Below are positions 43,375-52,526 of a stretch of 64,000 nt of DNA, one piece after another. The stretch is taken from the NCBI RefSeq assembly GCF_001412535.1, contig NZ_CP011774.1:2413501-2477500 (forward strand). The letters are read 5' to 3'. Both the position numbers and the translations under genes were made by a program. Position 1 is the first letter of the stretch; each line of letters begins with the position of its first letter. Below the pieces are notes generated by a model that ran no database searches, was not told the origin of the DNA, and saw nothing but the letters and a program-made list of their open reading frames with translations. Origin of the DNA: Limnohabitans sp. 63ED37-2. GTDB lineage: Bacteria > Pseudomonadota > Gammaproteobacteria > Burkholderiales > Burkholderiaceae_C.

Positions 43375-43785
43375 TCATGCGGCTTGAACCACGGTGAGCA
43401 AAGTCTGACCGTTGGCCACGAGTTTTTCACCCTCTGCGTCCACCGCAAACAAATCACAGCTGGTGAACACCTGCGCTTTGCCCGGCTTGACCACCCGAGC
43501 CCGCGCAATGAACTTTTGCCCCACTGCAGGCCGCAAGCAATTGACCGAAAAGTTGGCCGCCAGCAAATTGGGCCCTGCCACGGTGCCCGCTGCGAAACCA
43601 CAGGCGGTGTCGATCAAGGTGCCGATCAAGCCCGCGTGCAAGAAGCCCGAATACTGACCGACTTCGGGCCGCCAAGGCATCTGGATTTCCACAAAGCCGG
43701 GTTCGGCCACGGTGACTTCGATGCCGCACCAGTTGTTGAATTCGGCCATGGCGTTGATTTTTTTCAACATGTCGAGTGGACTCAT
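43375..43785 (-). CDS. PaaI-like hotdog-fold thioesterase
   Basis: A 136-residue single hotdog protein, predicted to hydrolyse acyl-CoA thioesters. The motif QYSGFLHAGLIGTLIDTACG (about 44-63) is the PaaI/YbgC-type active-site helix, with the HxGxxxTLxDTA pattern typical of the family. It overlaps the MerR gene by four bases (ATGA), so the two are coupled. The neighbours across the gap are an acyl-CoA ligase and an acyl-CoA dehydrogenase, which fits a role in acyl-CoA turnover. Confidence 0.87.
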   Translation of the reverse strand: MSPLDMLKKINAMAEFNNWCGIEVTVAEPGFVEIQMPWRPEVGQYSGFLHAGLIGTLIDTACGFAAGTVAGPNLLAANFSVNCLRPAVGQKFIARARVVKPGKAQVFTSCDLFAVDAEGEKLVANGQTLLTVVQAA

Positions 43786-44141
43786 TTCGATTTCCTTTGC
43801 TTGTTTTTGAACCAGCCGATGTGGTCGATCAGCTTCTTGCGCAGTGCTTGGTGTTCGGCGATGACTTGGTCGATGTCGGCCACTCGCTGCTGGATCGCCT
43901 CGATCATGTCCTGAGGCGTCAATTGGCCCGATTGGAATTTGGGCACGTACTCAGCGATAAAGGGCAGAGAAAAACCCATCTCCCGCGACATGGCGATGAA
44001 GACCACCAGCCTCACGGTTTTCTCGTCGTAATCGCGGTAGCCGTTGGGCAATCTCTGGCTCACGATCAAGCCAGCCGCTTCATAGCGACGCAAGCGGTGC
44101 ACCGACACCTGGGTCTTGGCCGAGAGTTCTGAAATGCGCAT
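43782..44141 (-). CDS. MerR-family transcriptional regulator
   Basis: A 119-residue regulator with the MerR winged helix (MRISELSAKTQVSVHRLRRY, 1-20; NGYRDYDEKTVR in the wing) and a short C-terminal coiled coil. It lacks a metal-binding Cys set, so it probably senses an organic or acyl-CoA signal, as LiuR-type MerR proteins do. It is divergent from the serine-hydrolase/ligase genes and coupled to the thioesterase. A short dyad 20 bases upstream of its start is a candidate operator. Confidence 0.88.
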   Translation of the reverse strand: MRISELSAKTQVSVHRLRRYEAAGLIVSQRLPNGYRDYDEKTVRLVVFIAMSREMGFSLPFIAEYVPKFQSGQLTPQDMIEAIQQRVADIDQVIAEHQALRKKLIDHIGWFKNKQRKSK

Positions 44142-44160
44142 GAACCCAGTCTAGCAACGC

Positions 44161-44173
44161 TCGCACAATGCGA
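44161..44173. promoter_or_regulatory. Candidate MerR operator dyad
   Basis: TCGCA-CAA-TGCGA is a perfect 13-base dyad 20 bases upstream of the merR start, in the divergent region before the serine hydrolase-acyl-CoA ligase genes. A weak TAGACT -10-like box lies on the minus strand next to it. No convincing -35 with the 19-20 base spacing of MerR promoters was found. Confidence 0.3.
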
Positions 44174-44285
44174 AGGTTGATCCGATTGACGCATGGGCGA
44201 CAAGCCGGTCAGATGTCTGCGCCGCAGGTGATACCCCGCTGCGCAAGGCTGGTGTACAAACCCGCTCTACTTTGAGAATGCTTTG

Positions 44286-45461
44286 ATGACACCACACCCC
44301 GCTTTGCCCCACGCCCACCCTAAAGATGTGGGCCTGTGCCCCGAGCGCACACAGCGCCTCATGGATGTGCTGCGCCGCGAAGTGGCCAGTGGCAGGTTGC
44401 CGGGGGCTGTGGCCATGATCGCCCGGCGCGGGCAGATCGGCCTGCTGGAAGCCTTGGGCCAGCAAGACCCGGCCATGGGCACGCCCATGCAGATCAACAG
44501 CATCTTCCGCATCTATTCGATGACCAAGCCGGTCGTTTCGGTGGCGGTCATGATGCTGGTCGAGCGTGGGCAATTGCTGCTCTCCGACCCGGTCAGCCGT
44601 TGGTTGCCCGAGTTTACCCACCCCAAAGTGGCGACCGCGCAGGGGCTGGAGCCGGTCAAGCAAGAGGCCACGGTGCAAGACCTGCTGCGCCACACGGCCG
44701 GGCTGACCTATGAATTTTTGGGCAGCTCACCCGTGCAGCAGCAATACGCACAAGCCAAGATCGCCTCACGCGAGCGCACCAACGCCGAGTTCTCTCAAGC
44801 CCTGGCGGCCATGCCGCTGCAATTCCAGCCCGGCAGCGTGTGGGCTTACAGCCGCGCCACCGATGTGCTGGGGCGCTTGGTCGAGGTAGTCAGCGGCCAA
44901 GGTTTTGGGGCCTTCTTGCAAGCCGAGATCTTTGGCCCGCTGGGTATGGTGGACACCGGCTTTGCGGTGCCACCCGAACACCACCACCGCATTGCCGAGC
45001 CCTTTGCGCACGACCCTGACGGCGGCGTTCCCATGAAGGTGCTCGACCCCCGCCAAGTGCCTGCCATGGAAGGCGGCGGTGGGGGCCTCATGTCCACCAC
45101 CCTGGACTACGCCCGCTTTTTGCAGTTCTTGCGCAACCGAGGTGAGCTGAACGGTGTGCGCCTGCTGGGCCCGCACACGGTGGACTACATGACGTCCGAC
45201 CACCTGGGCGGCATCCCGGCAGACGGCACGCTGCTGCCCCCTGGCCACGGCTTTGGCCTCGGGTTTGCGGTGCGCACGAACTTGGGGTTGTCGCCCGTGC
45301 CCGGCTCGGTCGGCCTGTATTACTGGGGCGGCATCGCGGGCACTACCTTCTTTGTCGACCCTGCGCTGGACATGTATGCCATGCTGATGGTCCAAGCACC
45401 CAACCAGCGGGATTACTATCGCCCCTTGTTCCGCGACCTCGTGTATGCGGCGCTACTGTAA
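44286..45461 (+). CDS. Beta-lactamase-fold serine hydrolase (class C-like)
   Basis: A 391-residue serine hydrolase of the beta-lactamase/EstB/DD-peptidase clan. The nucleophile motif SMTK is at 78-81 and the Tyr motif appears as YSRATD (about 194-199). A Gly-rich WGGIAG near the C terminus replaces the KTG box. No signal peptide is seen, which favours a cytosolic esterase over a penicillin-binding role. ATG 44286 is preferred to the TTG before it. The acyl-CoA ligase starts 28 bases downstream, so they probably share a transcript. Confidence 0.85.
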   Translation: MTPHPALPHAHPKDVGLCPERTQRLMDVLRREVASGRLPGAVAMIARRGQIGLLEALGQQDPAMGTPMQINSIFRIYSMTKPVVSVAVMMLVERGQLLLSDPVSRWLPEFTHPKVATAQGLEPVKQEATVQDLLRHTAGLTYEFLGSSPVQQQYAQAKIASRERTNAEFSQALAAMPLQFQPGSVWAYSRATDVLGRLVEVVSGQGFGAFLQAEIFGPLGMVDTGFAVPPEHHHRIAEPFAHDPDGGVPMKVLDPRQVPAMEGGGGGLMSTTLDYARFLQFLRNRGELNGVRLLGPHTVDYMTSDHLGGIPADGTLLPPGHGFGLGFAVRTNLGLSPVPGSVGLYYWGGIAGTTFFVDPALDMYAMLMVQAPNQRDYYRPLFRDLVYAALL

Positions 45462-45489
45462 AAAATTCAAAACACTGGAGACTTTCGCT

Positions 45490-47112
45490 ATGTCCGCATC
45501 TGGTCTGATGATGAAACGCCCCTTGCTCATTTCGGGCATTCTTGAACACGCCGCTGCACAGTTTGGCGAACAGGAAATCGTTTCGCGCGAGACGCACGGT
45601 CCCTTGCACCGCAGCACCTTTGCCCAAGCTGCCAAGCGTTCGCGCCAACTCGCCAACGCCTTGGCCCAGATGGGCCTGAGGGCGGGCAGCGCTGTAGGCT
45701 CGATCGCCTGGAACAACCACCGCCACCTGGAGGCCTATTACGCCGTCTCGGGCAGTGGCATGGTCATGCACACCTGCAACCCGCGCCTGCACCCGCAGCA
45801 GCTGATCTATGTGATCAACCACGCCGAAGACGAAGTGGTGCTGTTTGACGCCACCTTCGCGCCGCTGGTCAAAGGCATTGCCGCCCATTGCCCCAAGGTG
45901 CGCGCCTGGGTGTGCCTGGCCGATGCGACCAACACACCCGTTATCGAGGGCGTGGCCAATGTGATGAACTACGAAGGCCTGATCAGCGGCCACAGCGACA
46001 GCTTCGACTGGCCCGAATTGGACGATCAAACCGGCGCCGCGCTGTGCTACACCTCGGGCACCACCGGCAACCCGAAGGGCGTGCTGTACACCCACCGCGC
46101 CATCGTGCTGAACGCCACCATGGCCTGTCTGCCCGATGTGCTGAGCCTGTCCACACAAGAGACCATCTTGCCCGTGGTGCCCATGTTCCACATCAACGCC
46201 TGGTGCATCCCCTATGCCGCACTGGTGGCAGGCACCAAGCTGGTCTTGCCCGGCCCCAAGCTCGACGGCCCCAGTTTGTTCGAGCTGATGGACAGCGAGC
46301 AGGTCACCATCAGCGCGGGCGTGCCCACCATCTGGATGGGCCTGATCCAGCATGTGGAGCAAAACAACTTGCGCTTTGCCCACATGAAACGCACTGCGGT
46401 GGGCGGCTCGGCCATGCCCTTGGCGCTGATCGCCAAGTTCATGGACACCTATGGCATAGAAGTGCGCCACGGCTGGGGCATGACAGAGACCACGGCCGTC
46501 GCTACCATGAGTTTGCTGACGCGTACCGACCGCCAAAAAACTGCAGCCGATCAACACGCCATCGTGGCCAAACAAGGCCGCGCGGTCTCGGGCATCGAGA
46601 TCAAGATCGTGGATGAAAACGGCGCCACCCTGCCCCGCGACGGCACATCCCAGGGCGAGTTGATGGTGCGCGGTCAGTGGATCGTGGAGCGCTACTTCAA
46701 GGCCGAGAAAACCGCGCTGGTGGACGGCTGGTTCCCCACAGGCGACATCGCTACCATCGACGCACAAGGCACCATGCAAATCCGCGACCGGACCAAAGAC
46801 GTCATCAAAACTGGTGGCGAATGGATCAGCTCGATCGATCTGGAAAACGCCGCCATCGGTCACCCCGCTGTGGCCATGGCCGCGGTCATTGGTGTCAAGC
46901 ACCCCAAGTGGGACGAGCGTCCGCTGCTGTTCATCGTGCGCAAGCCAGGGCAGTCACTTGAAACGCAAGAGATCCTCGACTTCCTCACCACCAAGGTGGC
47001 CAAGTGGTGGGTGCCCGACGATGTGGTCTTCCTCGAATCCCTGCCCGTGGGCGGCACGGGCAAGGTGCAGAAGAACGACCTGCGCAAAGACTACGGCGGC
47101 GTGTTCAGCTGA
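45490..47112 (+). CDS. Fatty acyl-CoA ligase (AlkK/medium- to long-chain type)
   Basis: A 540-residue ANL-superfamily acyl-CoA synthetase. The AMP-binding loop CYTSGTTGNPKGVLYTHR (about 179-196), the GWGMTETT motif (about 331-338), DRTKDVIKTGGEWIS and the C-terminal Lys in GGTGKVQK are all intact. It most resembles AlkK-like enzymes for medium-chain or hydroxy fatty acids. The frame is open from 45445, but ATG 45490 is the natural start. It likely supplies CoA esters to the acyl-CoA dehydrogenase encoded 850 bases downstream. Confidence 0.9.
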   Translation: MSASGLMMKRPLLISGILEHAAAQFGEQEIVSRETHGPLHRSTFAQAAKRSRQLANALAQMGLRAGSAVGSIAWNNHRHLEAYYAVSGSGMVMHTCNPRLHPQQLIYVINHAEDEVVLFDATFAPLVKGIAAHCPKVRAWVCLADATNTPVIEGVANVMNYEGLISGHSDSFDWPELDDQTGAALCYTSGTTGNPKGVLYTHRAIVLNATMACLPDVLSLSTQETILPVVPMFHINAWCIPYAALVAGTKLVLPGPKLDGPSLFELMDSEQVTISAGVPTIWMGLIQHVEQNNLRFAHMKRTAVGGSAMPLALIAKFMDTYGIEVRHGWGMTETTAVATMSLLTRTDRQKTAADQHAIVAKQGRAVSGIEIKIVDENGATLPRDGTSQGELMVRGQWIVERYFKAEKTALVDGWFPTGDIATIDAQGTMQIRDRTKDVIKTGGEWISSIDLENAAIGHPAVAMAAVIGVKHPKWDERPLLFIVRKPGQSLETQEILDFLTTKVAKWWVPDDVVFLESLPVGGTGKVQKNDLRKDYGGVFS

Positions 47113-47126
47113 TCAAGCTCAGCCCA

Positions 47127-47744
47127 TCAAGCCCTGGCGCTGGGCCGCTCGTTCATGCGGTCGCGCCAGGCTTGCAGGGCCGGCATCCCCTCGTCGCCGG
47201 GCACGAACTTCATCAAGCCCCGCGCAAACTCCAGCGCACAGAACGCGGTGATGTCGGCAATGGTGAAGCGCTCGCCCGCGATGAAGGGCTGCTTTTGCAG
47301 GCGCTGGTCAAAGCCCCGCGCCACATCGCGAACCTTCTCGGCTTGCGAGCGGCCGAACTCGGGAAACTGGGGATTTTCTAAAGCCGCCAAGCCCGGGTGG
47401 CTGTGACGGATCGCGTTGGCAATGCCCCCCAGCAAATACAGCTCCACCTGCCGGTCGGCCATCTCAATGAAACCGCGCTCATCGCCTTCGCCCATCAAAT
47501 TGGGCTCGGGGTAGCGGCCCTCCAGCAAAGTGCAGATCGCCCTTGTCTCGGTGATCACACGGCCGTCGTCCAGTTCCAGCGCAGGCACTTTGGCCAGCGG
47601 GCTTTTGGCCAAAAATTCGGCGGTGCGGTGCTCGCCACCGTTCAGGTCCATGTTGACCATCTCGATGCCGGTGATGTTTTTCTCCATCAAAAACATCAAC
47701 ACCCGGCGAGGACTGGGGGCGCGATGGGCGGTGTAAAGCTTCAT
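47127..47744 (-). CDS. Glutathione S-transferase family protein
   Basis: A 205-residue GST with the thioredoxin-like N-terminal domain (MKLYTAHRAPSPRRVLMFL, with Ser11 at a possible catalytic site; KVPALELDDG cis-Pro; TETRAI glutathione-gamma-Glu motif) and an all-helical C-terminal domain with the N-capping FTIADITA. The class is not certain. It converges on the acyl-CoA ligase with 14 bases between stops. The 220-base region before the acyl-CoA dehydrogenase shows no ORF or clear promoter. Confidence 0.88.
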   Translation of the reverse strand: MKLYTAHRAPSPRRVLMFLMEKNITGIEMVNMDLNGGEHRTAEFLAKSPLAKVPALELDDGRVITETRAICTLLEGRYPEPNLMGEGDERGFIEMADRQVELYLLGGIANAIRHSHPGLAALENPQFPEFGRSQAEKVRDVARGFDQRLQKQPFIAGERFTIADITAFCALEFARGLMKFVPGDEGMPALQAWRDRMNERPSARA

Positions 47745-47964
47745 GGTTTTCCTTTTGGGGGCAAGGGCATATTCAAGTCTTAGCCCGTGGCGTGCAGACT
47801 AGCACCCGCCTGTTCTCGGGCGTGCCACCCAGATGACAGGCCGTATCAAGCTCCGAGAAAAGACGCCCGGGCGACAGCAAGTCGCAGGGCGGACAGGCCA
47901 AGCCCTGCGCAGCCTTTCCAATCCTCACCAGACACCCTGTTCAACGATTTGAAAAACCCTGACC

Positions 47965-49152
47965 ATGAACTTCGAGATCCCACCGGACATAGCGGCCTTG
48001 CGTGACCGCACACGGCAGTTCATTGCCGAAGAGGTGATCCCGCTGGAGGGCGACCCGCGCCACGGCCACCACGGCCCGTCCGAAGATTTGCGGCAGGAAT
48101 TGGTGGGCCGCGCACGCGCTGCGGGCCTGCTCACACCTCATGCCTCCAAAGAAATGGGCGGACTGGGCCTGAACCACATCGCCAAAGCGGTGGTTTTTGA
48201 AGAAGCCGGTTACTCCAATCTGGGGCCGACCGCCCTCAACATCCACGCACCCGATGAAGGGAATATCCACCTCATGGAAGAAGTGGCCACCCCGGCACAA
48301 AAAGAGCGCTGGCTGCGCCCCCAGGTGGCGGGCCTGACGCGTTCGTGCTTTGCCATGACCGAACCCGACCCCGGCGCGGGCGCTGACCCGTCGATGCTCC
48401 AAACCACCGCTGTGCGCGATGGCGACGACTACGTGATCAACGGTCTCAAATGGTTCATCACCGGGGCCGACGGCGCGGATTACATCATCGTCATGGCCCG
48501 CATGGAAGACGGCACGGCCACCATGTTTTTGACCGACATGGACAAAGCGGGCATCACGCTCGAGCGCAGCATGGACGCGATGGACAACTGCTTCACGGGC
48601 GGTCACGGCGTACTGCGTTTTGACAATCTGCGCGTGCCTGCCAGCGATGTGCTCGGCGAAGTGGGCCAAGGTTTTCGCTATGCACAAATTCGGCTGGCCC
48701 CTGCACGCCTGACGCATTGCATGCGCTGGCTGGGGCAGGCCCGCCGTGCGCACGACATTGCACTGGCCTACGCCAGCCGCCGCCAAGCCTTTGGCAAACC
48801 GCTGGCCGAGCACGAAGGCGTGGGCTTCATGCTGGCCGACAACGACATCGACCTGCACACCGCCCGCCTGCACATCTGGCACACCGCCTGGCTGCTGGAC
48901 CAAGGCCACAAGGGCGGCTTCGAATCGAGCCGCGCCAAAGTGGCTTGCTCTGAAGCCGAGTGGCGAGTGGTGGACCGCTGCGTGCAAATTCTGGGCGGCC
49001 AAGGCGTGACGGCCGAGACGCCCGTGATGCGGATCTTCATGGACATGCGTGCCTTTCGAATTTATGACGGCCCGAGCGAAGTGCACCGCTGGAGCATGGC
49101 CCGAAAGCTGGTCTACAAATCCCAGCAGGCCGCCAAAGCGGCCCAGGGCTGA
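47965..49152 (+). CDS. Acyl-CoA dehydrogenase, ACAD10/11-like
   Basis: A 395-residue FAD-dependent acyl-CoA dehydrogenase. The motif CFAMTEPDPGAGADPS (about 128-143), the FAD-contacting RQAFGKPL and QILGGQGVTAETP are present. Near the C terminus the sequence is YDGPSEVHRWS: Asp stands where medium-chain enzymes have the catalytic Glu of YEGT. This DGP-EVH signature is typical of the ACAD10/11 branch. It has no electron-transfer flavoprotein gene beside it. The serine hydrolase starts 36 bases downstream. Confidence 0.9.
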   Translation: MNFEIPPDIAALRDRTRQFIAEEVIPLEGDPRHGHHGPSEDLRQELVGRARAAGLLTPHASKEMGGLGLNHIAKAVVFEEAGYSNLGPTALNIHAPDEGNIHLMEEVATPAQKERWLRPQVAGLTRSCFAMTEPDPGAGADPSMLQTTAVRDGDDYVINGLKWFITGADGADYIIVMARMEDGTATMFLTDMDKAGITLERSMDAMDNCFTGGHGVLRFDNLRVPASDVLGEVGQGFRYAQIRLAPARLTHCMRWLGQARRAHDIALAYASRRQAFGKPLAEHEGVGFMLADNDIDLHTARLHIWHTAWLLDQGHKGGFESSRAKVACSEAEWRVVDRCVQILGGQGVTAETPVMRIFMDMRAFRIYDGPSEVHRWSMARKLVYKSQQAAKAAQG

Positions 49153-49188
49153 CCGCCGCCCACCCCCTCAAAACCTGCGAGCTTGCAC

Positions 49189-50244
49189 ATGACCCCTTCC
49201 CTGGCATCCACCGTTGAATTCATCCAATCGTGTGAAACCCCCTGGTCGCGTGACACCTCGCCGCCTTGGGGCATCCACGAAGCAGACCCACCGCCCTACA
49301 ACCGCTTGTATGGCCCGGTACACGGCAGAGGGCCCGTGTCTGGGGTTTTGTATCACCAACACCAGTTGTTGGCCCAATGGGGCGAGCCCCACAAGGCCGA
49401 CCTGACCTTCAGTGTGGCCAAGACTTATTTGGCCTTGCTGGCAGGCTTGGCGTTTGACCAGGGCCTGATCCCCAACGTCCACACCCCTGTGGCTGAGCAA
49501 TGCCCCGGCATTGGCTTTGAAGGCGAGCGGCTGTCGCGCATCACTTGGCACCATTTGTTGCAGCAAACCAGCGAATGGGAAGGCACTTGTTTGGGCATTC
49601 CCGAACAAGTGGACCGCTACCGCTGGCTGCCTTACCAAACGGGTCAGGCCGATGGCCAAAAGGGCGATGCCCGGCCACTGGGCGAGCCGGGCACCCGGTT
49701 TGAGTACAACGACGTGCGCATCAACCAACTGTCATTGGCCTTGTTGCACCTGTTCAAGCGCCCGCTGCCCGAGGTGTTTGAAGAATTTTTCCGGAAACCT
49801 CTGGGCTGCTCGGATGCCTTTCAATGGGTGGGCTACGAGCAAGGCTGGACCGATGTCAATGGCCAACGCATGATGTCAGTCCCCGGTGGTAGCCACTGGG
49901 GCGGCGGCGTGTCGATCTCGGCGATGGACCAGGCGCGGATTGGCCTGATGCTCATGGGGCAAGGCCAGTACCAAGGCCAACAAATTTTGTCCAAACAATG
50001 GCTCGAGATGATGCAGCAGCCCTGCGACATCGCGCCCTATTACGGCTACCTGATTTGGTTGAACAAAGACGGGGCGCTTTTCAAAGATGCGCCCCGAAGC
50101 TCTTGGTTTGCCATTGGCGCGGGTTCTTCCATCACCTGGGTGGACCCCGAGCTGGAGTTGGTGTGCATCATGCGGTGGATCGACGCTGATAAAACCAACG
50201 ATTGCATCGCACGGGTGATGCAGTCTTTGACTCGGTCAGGCTAA
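49189..50244 (+). CDS. Beta-lactamase-fold serine hydrolase (second copy type)
   Basis: A 351-residue serine hydrolase with the nucleophile motif SVAK at 75-78, a Tyr motif FEYNDVRIN (about 179-187) and a Gly-rich GAGSS near 307 in place of KTG. It is only distantly like the serine hydrolase at 44.3 kb. No signal peptide is seen. The ATG 49189 is preferred to an upstream TTG. It follows the acyl-CoA dehydrogenase closely and probably ends that transcript. The substrate is unknown, perhaps an ester or lactone. Confidence 0.83.
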   Translation: MTPSLASTVEFIQSCETPWSRDTSPPWGIHEADPPPYNRLYGPVHGRGPVSGVLYHQHQLLAQWGEPHKADLTFSVAKTYLALLAGLAFDQGLIPNVHTPVAEQCPGIGFEGERLSRITWHHLLQQTSEWEGTCLGIPEQVDRYRWLPYQTGQADGQKGDARPLGEPGTRFEYNDVRINQLSLALLHLFKRPLPEVFEEFFRKPLGCSDAFQWVGYEQGWTDVNGQRMMSVPGGSHWGGGVSISAMDQARIGLMLMGQGQYQGQQILSKQWLEMMQQPCDIAPYYGYLIWLNKDGALFKDAPRSSWFAIGAGSSITWVDPELELVCIMRWIDADKTNDCIARVMQSLTRSG

Positions 50245-50292
50245 AGGTATTTCTGAGAGGCCAATCCATTTGCCGACCGCGGTGCAGTCACT

Positions 50293-51651
50293 TCAACGTG
50301 CACGCAAGCGGGCCATGCTCAGCGCAGCGCCCAGGCCTGCCGTGAGCGCACCCAGCATCACCGCATGGCCTGCGCCTTGCGGTCCGAACAGGTTGAAGCA
50401 CAAGGCCACCAAGGCCGCGCCGCTGGCTTGTCCGATCAATCGCGCCAATGCGACCATGCCACTGGCGCCGCTGGTGCGGTGAGCGGGTGCACTGGCCATG
50501 ATGGCACGCAGATTAGGCGACTGAAACAGCCCAAAGCCCACACCGCACAGCGCCATGCTCAAGGCCATGACGGCAAACGAAACGTCCACCCCAGACATGC
50601 CTAACCCTGCCATGCCCAGGCTCAAAATGCCCAATCCCACACCCCCCAAAATCGCAGCCGGGTAACGGTCAGACAAGGTGCCCGCCACTGGGGCCATCAA
50701 GGCCACCACCAGGGCCCAGACCGACATGAGCACCCCGGTTTCCACAAACGGGCGATTCAGTTGCTGTTGAAAAAAGAAGGGCAAAGCCACAAACGCTAGG
50801 CCCTGTGTTGTGAAGGCGCTGAACGAGGTGAAGACCGACAGGCTGAACAGGGGCCGCCGCATCAGATCGACCGGCAGCACGGGCGCGGCCTGGCCGCGCT
50901 GTCGCAACAACAGCCAACCACCGCTGCCCAGCATGAGCCCCAGCGCAGTCAGCACCACAAGCCAGCCTTTTTGTTGCGCCACCGCACTGAGCGTGAACAC
51001 CAGCGATGCAAAACAGACAGCCGCCAGCAGCGCCAGCACACGGTCATAGGGCGCATCGCTCTTGGCAGTAGCAGTTCGGGGCAAGTAACGCCACGCCAAC
51101 AAGAGCCCAACCATGCCCAGTGGCACCTGCAAGCCAAACAGCCAAGGCCAGGGCAACACGGCCAGCAAGAGCGAAGCCACCGTGGGCCCCAGGCTGTAGC
51201 CCAGGCCCACAATCAGAGCGTTCATGCCCGCGCCGCGGCCCAGCTTTTCTGGCGGGTAAATGTTCTGAATCAAGGCCAGGTTGACGCTCATCACCCCGGC
51301 TGCTCCCACGCCTTGAATGGCGCGGAAAAAGGCCAGCCACTCCAGCTGCGTCGCGCTGGCACTGGCCAGTGCCGCCAGATTGAACAGCACGATGCCCAGC
51401 AAAAACACTTGGCGTGGGCCCCAACGGTCACCCAAAGCGGCCAAGGGCAGCAGCACCGCCACCACCGCCAGCTGGTAGGCATGCACCACCCAGACCGACT
51501 CGGCCGGTGTGCTTTGCAAGGCCTCACCAATGGCGGGCAAGGCCGTGTTGGCCACCGATTGGTCGAGCGATCCGAGAAAAACCGCCATCAATAAAGACAG
51601 CAGCGCCATCCAGGGCATGCCGCTCGGCACTGGCGGAGTGGCAGCGGTCAT
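50293..51651 (-). CDS. MFS transporter, DHA2-like multidrug exporter
   Basis: A 452-residue major facilitator protein with 12-14 predicted helices, starting MTAATPPVPSGMPWMALLSL. The motif LDQSVANTALPAIGEAL (helix 1) is the DHA2/EmrB-like hallmark, and ALGDRWGPRQVFLLG follows helix 2. It likely exports drugs or small metabolites. ATG 51651 lies 7 bases after the pyrF stop, so it is probably co-transcribed with pyrF. Confidence 0.86.
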   Translation of the reverse strand: MTAATPPVPSGMPWMALLSLLMAVFLGSLDQSVANTALPAIGEALQSTPAESVWVVHAYQLAVVAVLLPLAALGDRWGPRQVFLLGIVLFNLAALASASATQLEWLAFFRAIQGVGAAGVMSVNLALIQNIYPPEKLGRGAGMNALIVGLGYSLGPTVASLLLAVLPWPWLFGLQVPLGMVGLLLAWRYLPRTATAKSDAPYDRVLALLAAVCFASLVFTLSAVAQQKGWLVVLTALGLMLGSGGWLLLRQRGQAAPVLPVDLMRRPLFSLSVFTSFSAFTTQGLAFVALPFFFQQQLNRPFVETGVLMSVWALVVALMAPVAGTLSDRYPAAILGGVGLGILSLGMAGLGMSGVDVSFAVMALSMALCGVGFGLFQSPNLRAIMASAPAHRTSGASGMVALARLIGQASGAALVALCFNLFGPQGAGHAVMLGALTAGLGAALSMARLRAR

Positions 51652-51658
51652 CCGGGCA

Positions 51659-52501
51659 TCAGGCCTTGGCCGCTTCCAATGTATCGCGTGTCTGCAGGGC
51701 CACTTGGCGGGCGGCTTGCTCGAAGTCGTCACCGCTCGATGCGTACAGCACCGCACGCGATGAGTTGACGATGATCGATCCTGCGCTGCTGCCGTCGGCG
51801 TTGGCACGCCAGCCTGCTTTGACGGTGGCGACGGCGTCGCCGCCTTGTGCGCCCACGCCGGGGATCAGCAGGGGCACGGTGGGGGCGAGTTCGCGCACGC
51901 GCTCGATCTCTGCGGGGTAAGTCGCGCCGACCACCAGGCCCAACTGGCCATTCAGGTTCCAAGGGCCTTGCGCCAGTCGAGCCACATGCTCGTACAAGAG
52001 CGGCTGACCTTCCACCGAAGCCAAGCGCTGGTTCTGTAAATCGTCACCACCAGGGTTGGAGGTGCGGCACAACAAGAACGCGCCTTTGCCGTGGTACTTC
52101 AGGTAGGGGGCCACCGAGTCCCAGCCCATAAAGGGCGACAGGGTCACGGCATCGGCGCCATAACGCTCAAAGGCCTCTTTGGCGTATTGCTCGGCGGTGC
52201 TGCCAATGTCACCGCGCTTGGCGTCCAAAATGATCGGCACATGCGGGGCCACGCGGCGCATGTGTTCCATCAGGCGTTCAAGCTGGCCTTCGGCGCGGTG
52301 CGCGGCAAAGTAGGCAATTTGGGGTTTGAAGCTGCTGACCAGGTCGGCCGTGGCGTCGACGATGCGGGCACAAAAGTCGTAGATTTTGTTGGCGTCGCCC
52401 TTGTAGGCGTCAGGGAACTTGGTGGGTTCGGGGTCCAGGCCCACACAAAGCATGGAGCCGTTTTGGCGCTCGGCGGCGCGCAGCATGTCGAGGAAGGTCA
52501 T
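51659..52501 (-). CDS. pyrF: Orotidine 5'-phosphate decarboxylase (type 2)
   Basis: Makes UMP by decarboxylating OMP, the last step of de novo pyrimidine synthesis. The 280 residues fit the longer, type 2 subfamily. The catalytic LDAKRGDIGSTAEQYA (about 92-107) contains the Lys-Asp pair, and the phosphate-binding end LLIPGVGAQGGD is clear. Start ATG 52501. It is divergent from the EamA gene by 25 bases. Confidence 0.96.
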   Translation of the reverse strand: MTFLDMLRAAERQNGSMLCVGLDPEPTKFPDAYKGDANKIYDFCARIVDATADLVSSFKPQIAYFAAHRAEGQLERLMEHMRRVAPHVPIILDAKRGDIGSTAEQYAKEAFERYGADAVTLSPFMGWDSVAPYLKYHGKGAFLLCRTSNPGGDDLQNQRLASVEGQPLLYEHVARLAQGPWNLNGQLGLVVGATYPAEIERVRELAPTVPLLIPGVGAQGGDAVATVKAGWRANADGSSAGSIIVNSSRAVLYASSGDDFEQAARQVALQTRDTLEAAKA

Positions 52502-52526
52502 GGCTCGATTTTAAAGCCCGTCTAAG

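Noticed and set aside
47745..47964. Possible small gene or RNA in the 220-base gap before the acyl-CoA dehydrogenase
   Set aside because: No ORF with a ribosome site, no clear hairpin followed by T-run and no promoter pair could be supported.
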